A stretch of 64,000 bases of DNA, from positions 91,686 to 155,685 of the forward strand of contig JAEUTY010000038.1 in assembly GCA_016787805.1 (NCBI GenBank). Direction: 5' to 3'. Below, one piece after another: positions 59,696 through 64,000 of this stretch (the first letter of the stretch is position 1; every line of letters begins with the position of its first letter). The notes beneath the pieces are model-generated. The model made no database searches. It had not been told where the DNA came from and saw only the letters and a program-made list of their open reading frames with translations. The position numbers were made by a program, and so were the translations under genes. The DNA is from Flavobacterium sp. GTDB lineage: Bacteria; Bacteroidota; Bacteroidia; Flavobacteriales; Flavobacteriaceae.

Positions 59696-61129
59696 ATGAA
59701 AAAAATATTTATTCTAGTTTTTGCTTTAGTTGCATTTATTGGGTGCAAACAAAATGATGAAAACAAAAAAGTGGATGGATCACAAATAAAAGTAGAAGGA
59801 GAGGCAATAAATGCTGAATTAACAGCACCTCCTTTTGTACCAAAGCCAGTTGGTGATAGACCAGCCAAAAAACTAATTGTCAATATGGAAATTATTGAGA
59901 AAGAAGGCGAAATGGCAGATGGTGTAAAATATGTTTATTGGACATTTGGAGGCTCTGTTCCAGGAAGTTTTATCAGAACCCGAATTGGAGATGAAGTTGA
60001 ATTTCATTTAAAAAACCATCCCGATAATAAACTGCCTCACAACATTGATTTACATGCAGTAACTGGCCCTGGTGGTGGCGCAAAATCCTCATTTGTTGCA
60101 CCTGGACATGAAGTAACCTTTTCTTTTAAGGTATTGAATCAAGGATTGTATGTTTACCATTGTGCAACTGCACCTGTAGGTATGCACATTGCTAATGGAA
60201 TGTATGGACTTATCTTGGTTGAACCCGAAGGAGGTTTGCCTCCTGTTGATAAAGAATACTATGTTATGCAAGGTGATTTTTATACTAAAGGAGCTAACGG
60301 AGAAAAAGGACTACAACCTTTTGACATGGCAAAAGCCGTTAAAGAAGAACCAGATTATGTAGTATTTAATGGGAAAACAGGTTCGTTAACTGGTGATAAT
60401 GCACTTACAGCTAAAGTTGGTGAAACTATTCGTCTATTTGTTGGAAATGGTGGTCCTAATTTAGTCTCTTCATTCCATGTTATTGGAGAAATTTTTGACA
60501 ATGTTCATGTAGAAGGTGGTTCACTCGTAAATCATGATGTACAAACAACGCTTGTTCCTGCTGGTGGAGCTGCAATTGTTGACTTTAAAGTTGATGTTCC
60601 TGGATCATTAGTGATAGTAGACCATTCTATTTTTAGAACTTTTAACAAAGGTAGTTTAGGTTTAATAAATGTTAGTGGAGACGAAAACAAAACAATCTAT
60701 TCAGGAACTCAATCGGATGAGGTTTACCATCCTGAAGGCAGCACCATTCAAACCATGCCAAATGAGACAGGAGCAAAAGCTCCTAAAGCAGTAACACTTG
60801 TTGAACGAATTGCAGATGGAAAATCAATTTATGCCAAAACATGTTTTGCATGTCATCAAGCAACTGGTGAAGGTTTGCCAAATGCATTTCCTCCTTTAGC
60901 TAAGTCAGACTACTTAAATGCAGATGTGAATAGAGCTATCGAGATTGTACTTAAAGGAAAAACGGGCGAAGTTGTTGTCAATGGCAAAAAATTCAATAGC
61001 GTTATGACTGCACAAACACTTACTGATGAAGAGGTTGCAAATGTATTAACTTATGTTTATAGCACTTGGGGCAATTCTAAAAAAGAGGTTACTCCTGCTA
61101 TGGTTAAAGCGGTTAGAAGTAAAAAGTAA
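59696..61129 (+). CDS. nirK: copper nitrite reductase NirK with fused C-terminal cytochrome c
   Basis: 477 residues. SpII-type start (lipobox ending FIGC). Two cupredoxin domains hold type 1 copper ligands (HNIDLHA first His, the [11 protein letters not shown] Cys and His, and the following GM Met) and type 2 ligands (second His of HNIDLHA, His before Cys, FHVIGE and VDHSIF). After residue ~375 a cytochrome c domain is fused ([20 protein letters not shown]). It reduces nitrite to NO; the fused haem probably takes over the electron-donor role. All copper ligands are intact. Confidence 0.95.
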   Translation: MKKIFILVFALVAFIGCKQNDENKKVDGSQIKVEGEAINAELTAPPFVPKPVGDRPAKKLIVNMEIIEKEGEMADGVKYVYWTFGGSVPGSFIRTRIGDEVEFHLKNHPDNKLPHNIDLHAVTGPGGGAKSSFVAPGHEVTFSFKVLNQGLYVYHCATAPVGMHIANGMYGLILVEPEGGLPPVDKEYYVMQGDFYTKGANGEKGLQPFDMAKAVKEEPDYVVFNGKTGSLTGDNALTAKVGETIRLFVGNGGPNLVSSFHVIGEIFDNVHVEGGSLVNHDVQTTLVPAGGAAIVDFKVDVPGSLVIVDHSIFRTFNKGSLGLINVSGDENKTIYSGTQSDEVYHPEGSTIQTMPNETGAKAPKAVTLVERIADGKSIYAKTCFACHQATGEGLPNAFPPLAKSDYLNADVNRAIEIVLKGKTGEVVVNGKKFNSVMTAQTLTDEEVANVLTYVYSTWGNSKKEVTPAMVKAVRSKK

Positions 61130-61141
61130 ATTGTTAATTCC

Positions 61142-61990
61142 ATGAAAAGTTTATATTTTCTGTTTGTCGTAATTGTGTTTATTTCTTGCTCGAAAGATAA
61201 AGAAACGAACACTTTAGAAAGTATAACTATTCCATCAGTTTCTACTTCAAATGATAAACCGTTTGGAGTAGAAGCGCCGATGGTTTCAGTAAAAGGAGGA
61301 AAATACATTCCTCTTTACGGAGCGAAAAATAAAGAAGTAGAGGTAAATAATCTGCTTATAGATGTCTATCCTGTTTCAAGCAAAAACTTTTTAGCCTTTG
61401 TAAAACAAAATAAAAGATGGAGAAAATCGCAAATAAAAAAACTTTTTGCAGATGGTAATTATCTAAATAATTGGAAGAACGACACCATTTTACCCTCAGA
61501 CGTAAAACCAAATAGTCCTATTACAAATGTTTCATGGTATGCAGCAAACGCTTATTGCGAATGTCAAGGCAAAAGATTAGCAACTGTTGATGAATGGGAA
61601 TTTGTTGCTATGGCAAATGAAAATGTTGCCGATGCAAGAAAAATAAAAGAAAACAATCAATACATTTTAGATTGGTATGAAAAACCAAAAACGTTTAACA
61701 ACGAAATTGGAAAAACCTTCAAAAACTATTATGGTGTTTATGATTTACATGGTTTAGTTTGGGAATGGACTTCTGATTTTAATTCTATTTTATTAACTGG
61801 TGAATCTCGAAGTGATGTAACCACAGATAAAAACCTATTCTGTGGTAGTGGTTCACTAAACGCTTCCGATTTAATGAATTATGCCGCTTTCATTAGATAC
61901 GCTTTTCGAGGAAGTCTAAAAGCAAATTATGCAGTGAAAAATTTAGGTTTTAGATGTGTCAAAGACACTTTAAACACAAAAAAACCATGA
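61142..61990 (+). CDS. nirV: formylglycine-generating-enzyme-like lipoprotein (NirV)
   Basis: 282 residues. Lipoprotein signal (MKSLYFLFVVIVFISC) and an FGE-sulfatase/SUMF1 domain: MVSVKGGKYIPL, NVSWYAANAYCECQGKRLATVDEWEF, DLHGLVWEWTSDF and NLGFRCVKD. NirV proteins accompany nirK in many denitrifiers; their biochemical role is unproven. It lies 12 bp after nirK, and its stop overlaps the sco start (ATGA). Confidence 0.88.
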   Translation: MKSLYFLFVVIVFISCSKDKETNTLESITIPSVSTSNDKPFGVEAPMVSVKGGKYIPLYGAKNKEVEVNNLLIDVYPVSSKNFLAFVKQNKRWRKSQIKKLFADGNYLNNWKNDTILPSDVKPNSPITNVSWYAANAYCECQGKRLATVDEWEFVAMANENVADARKIKENNQYILDWYEKPKTFNNEIGKTFKNYYGVYDLHGLVWEWTSDFNSILLTGESRSDVTTDKNLFCGSGSLNASDLMNYAAFIRYAFRGSLKANYAVKNLGFRCVKDTLNTKKP

Positions 61991-62562
61991 AAAAAATAAT
62001 CCTCTTTTTTATAGCAATATCTCTTTTTGGCTGTAAAAAAAACTCCAAGACAAGTAATGAATCCATTTCAGACGAATCCATTTTTAATTTAACGAGCAAA
62101 TGGAAAACTCAAGATAACAAAACCATAGAAATAAAAGATTTTAAAGGAAAAGTTACCGTAATGGTAATGATATATACTAGTTGCAAAGCAGCTTGCCCAA
62201 GATTAGTTGCCGATATGCGTGATATTGAGGCTAAAATGCCCAAAGATAAACTTTCAAATTTGAATTTTGTTTTAGTAAGCATTGATCCCGAAGTAGATAC
62301 TCCTGATAGATTAAAAACATTTGCTAAAGATAATTTTATGGATGCACCACATTGGACTTTTCTACAAGGCACAAAAACTACAGTTCAAGAATTTGCTAAT
62401 GTTCTAGCTGTAAAATACAAAAAAATTGCACCTATGGATTTTTCACATTCTAACATTATAAGTGTTTTTGATAAAGAAGGCGTTTTACTTCATCAACAAG
62501 AAGGTTTAGGAGTAAATAATAAAGAAACAGTGGATAAAATTTTAGAAACCGTAAATAAATAA
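61987..62562 (+). CDS. SCO1/SenC-family copper chaperone lipoprotein
   Basis: 191 residues from ATG 61987, which overlaps the nirV stop by 4 bp; an upstream in-frame ATG at 61954 inside nirV is rejected because the SpII signal (MKKIILFFIAISLFGC) begins at 61987. Thioredoxin-like SCO fold with Cu-binding CxxxC in YTSCKAACPRLVADM and the distal His in MDFSHSNIISVFD. SCO proteins deliver copper to CuA or other copper sites; here NirK or another denitrification copper enzyme is the likely client. Confidence 0.92.
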   Translation: MKKIILFFIAISLFGCKKNSKTSNESISDESIFNLTSKWKTQDNKTIEIKDFKGKVTVMVMIYTSCKAACPRLVADMRDIEAKMPKDKLSNLNFVLVSIDPEVDTPDRLKTFAKDNFMDAPHWTFLQGTKTTVQEFANVLAVKYKKIAPMDFSHSNIISVFDKEGVLLHQQEGLGVNNKETVDKILETVNK

Positions 62563-62566
62563 TATT

Positions 62567-63829
62567 ATGAAAAAATATATTTATACTGCTTTTATTACCA
62601 TTTTAGGAACTATAACAATTTCTGCACAACAATTTGATATTAATGCAGACTTACGTGCAAAATTTGAAAATAGAAATGGTTATGGAACGTTAAAACCTGA
62701 CACATTGAAGGCCGCATCATTTATTACGCAAAGAACTAGATTAATACTTGAATACTCATTTAAAAATGTTATGTTGCGTGTTTCGCCTCAAAATGTTAAA
62801 ACCTGGGGAGATGTAGCTACAACCTCAAAAACAGATGCTAATAATGCTTTTCATGAAGCTTATGGTGAAGTGAAAATGAATGAAAAATTGTCATTCAAAT
62901 TAGGTCGCCAAGAGATTAATTATGATGATGCAAGAATTTTTGGAAATGTAGATTGGCTTACACAAGCAAGAAGTCATGATGCATTTTTAATAAAGTTTAA
63001 TCCAAATACTAAAAATCAATTTCATTTTGGTTTTGCATTGAACGCAAATAAGGAAACAAATTTTTACGAAAATTATACAGTGCCTCAATACAAATCATTA
63101 CAATATCTATGGTATCATACTGATTTAAAAAAATTAGGACTAAGCGTTTTAGTTTTAAATAACGGAATGCCATATTTAGTTGGAACAGATGAAAAAGTAG
63201 ATTACAGCCAAACGATTGGTACACGATTGGTTTTCAAAAACGGTAACTTAAATATCGATGGAGCAGCTTATTTACAGACAGGAAAACTATCTGACAAATC
63301 AGTTAATGCCAACTATTTGTCAGCAAATATTAGTTACAAGCTTTCAGCAACTCTAAATACAACTTTAGGTTTTGAGAGACTTTCAGGTAAAGATCAAAAT
63401 GACACATCAACCGATGTAAAATCGTTTAATCCGTTATATGGTACTAATCACAAATTTAATGGTTATATGGATTATTTCTATGTTGGAAATCATGCTAATT
63501 CTGTTGGGTTAATAGATATTTACGCAACATTAGGATATGAAAAAAATAAATTCTCAGCCAAATTAACGCCTCATTATTTTGCTTCAGCAGCATCAATTTA
63601 TAAAACTGGAGTAAAACAAGACAGTTATTTAGGAACTGAATTAGACTTTACTTTAGCATACAAAATGTACGACTATGTAACTATTGATGCAGGTTTTTCC
63701 CAAATGTTTGCAACAACATCAATGGAAGTTTTAAAAGGTGGAAATAAGAATGCGGGCAATAATTGGGCTTTTATTTCAATAAAAATAAACCCAAATCTTT
63801 TTAATTACAAATCTGAATTAAAACCATAA
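62567..63829 (+). CDS. outer-membrane porin of the alginate-export (AlgE-like) family
   Basis: 420 residues. Signal peptide (residues 1-20, TISAQ) and a beta-barrel of the alginate_exp family: FDINADLRAKFENRNGYG, FITQRTRLILEYSFKNVMLRVS, KLSFKLGRQEINYDDARIFGNVDW, and an aromatic C-terminal end before the stop. Members are often encoded with nitrite or nitrate respiration genes and may admit the anions or metals. Start is 4 bp after the sco stop. Substrate not defined. Confidence 0.8.
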   Translation: MKKYIYTAFITILGTITISAQQFDINADLRAKFENRNGYGTLKPDTLKAASFITQRTRLILEYSFKNVMLRVSPQNVKTWGDVATTSKTDANNAFHEAYGEVKMNEKLSFKLGRQEINYDDARIFGNVDWLTQARSHDAFLIKFNPNTKNQFHFGFALNANKETNFYENYTVPQYKSLQYLWYHTDLKKLGLSVLVLNNGMPYLVGTDEKVDYSQTIGTRLVFKNGNLNIDGAAYLQTGKLSDKSVNANYLSANISYKLSATLNTTLGFERLSGKDQNDTSTDVKSFNPLYGTNHKFNGYMDYFYVGNHANSVGLIDIYATLGYEKNKFSAKLTPHYFASAASIYKTGVKQDSYLGTELDFTLAYKMYDYVTIDAGFSQMFATTSMEVLKGGNKNAGNNWAFISIKINPNLFNYKSELKP

Positions 63830-63842
63830 TAATTCTCTAAAA

Positions 63843-64000
63843 ATGGCTTCATTAATACCATATTATTTTTCTATAGGAAAAGAAGAAGAAATTTTTTCAC
63901 ATGCATATTCCAATAAAATTCCATTGCTTTTAAAAGGTCCAACCGGAACTGGAAAATCGCGTTTTATTGAATATATGGCGCATAAATTGGATAAAAAACT
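63843..64000 (+). CDS. norQ: NorQ/CbbQ-type MoxR AAA+ ATPase (partial, runs off right edge)
   Basis: The first 52 codons are present. The N-terminus reads YYFSIGKEEEIFSHA and then Walker A GPTGTGKSRF. NorQ and NorD help to insert the non-haem iron into NorB; position after norCB-nirK-nirV supports this name over other MoxR proteins. The remainder lies outside the window. Confidence 0.88.
   Translation, partial: MASLIPYYFSIGKEEEIFSHAYSNKIPLLLKGPTGTGKSRFIEYMAHKLDKK

Overview
The window looks like chromosome of a low-GC member of the Bacteroidota, most likely Flavobacterium or a close relative. The signs are TAnnTTTG-type -7 promoter boxes, short leaders with weak ribosome binding sites, many 'FSQ/HSQ' signal-peptide ends and SpII lipoproteins, a threonine dehydrogenase of the flavobacterial short-chain type, and palindromic intergenic repeats of the kind common in flavobacteria. 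No rRNA, intact tRNA, CRISPR array, insertion sequence or integrase gene was seen.

Layout. 1-21 kb is mostly housekeeping: a partial M28 membrane peptidase, two tandem ssb genes, an HRDC gene with a stop codon near its start, a minus-strand run from metG through three secreted paralogues to an adenosine/adenine deaminase, a HAD phosphatase and a CAT-like acetyltransferase, then an LD-carboxypeptidase, yraN, mfd and tdh. 21.05-44.98 kb is one co-oriented extracellular contractile injection system (eCIS, Afp/PVC-like) locus. It encodes a tail terminator, one long sheath protein, two tube proteins, a tiny DUF5908 protein, a LysM tube-cap protein, a VgrG-like spike, PAAR, gp25, two large baseplate proteins, a putative fibre protein, a putative tape measure, a 1169-residue putative cargo ending in an AHH-family nuclease domain, a probable immunity protein, and an AAA+ ATPase. 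45-47.7 kb has an ammonium transporter and a class A beta-lactamase-like serine hydrolase.

48.0-50.8 kb is a restriction-modification island. An intact DpnI-type pair (dpnC-dpnD, cutting only methylated GATC) sits between two fossils on the same strand: the first ~69 codons of a D12 (DpnM-like) adenine methylase and the last ~186 codons of a DpnA-like methylase. This arrangement is what replacement of a DpnII-type (GATC-methylating) cassette by a DpnI-type cassette would leave. A phage-type adenine methylase gene lies convergent to dpnD. The fossil dpnM breaks exactly where a flavobacterial palindromic repeat begins, and decayed tRNA-Asn-like sequences with their own terminators lie just outside the island.

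51-64 kb is a denitrification and copper region: an OprC/NosA-like TonB copper receptor with a Met/His-rich lipoprotein partner, a Crp/Fnr-type regulator, an Rrf2 regulator, and norC-norB-nirK(with fused cytochrome c)-nirV-sco-porin-norQ. Three sites ATGA-N6-TCAT, one between the divergent copper operon and the regulator gene, one before a fasciclin lipoprotein gene and one before norC, suggest a single Dnr-like regulon that couples copper supply to nitrite and nitric oxide reduction.
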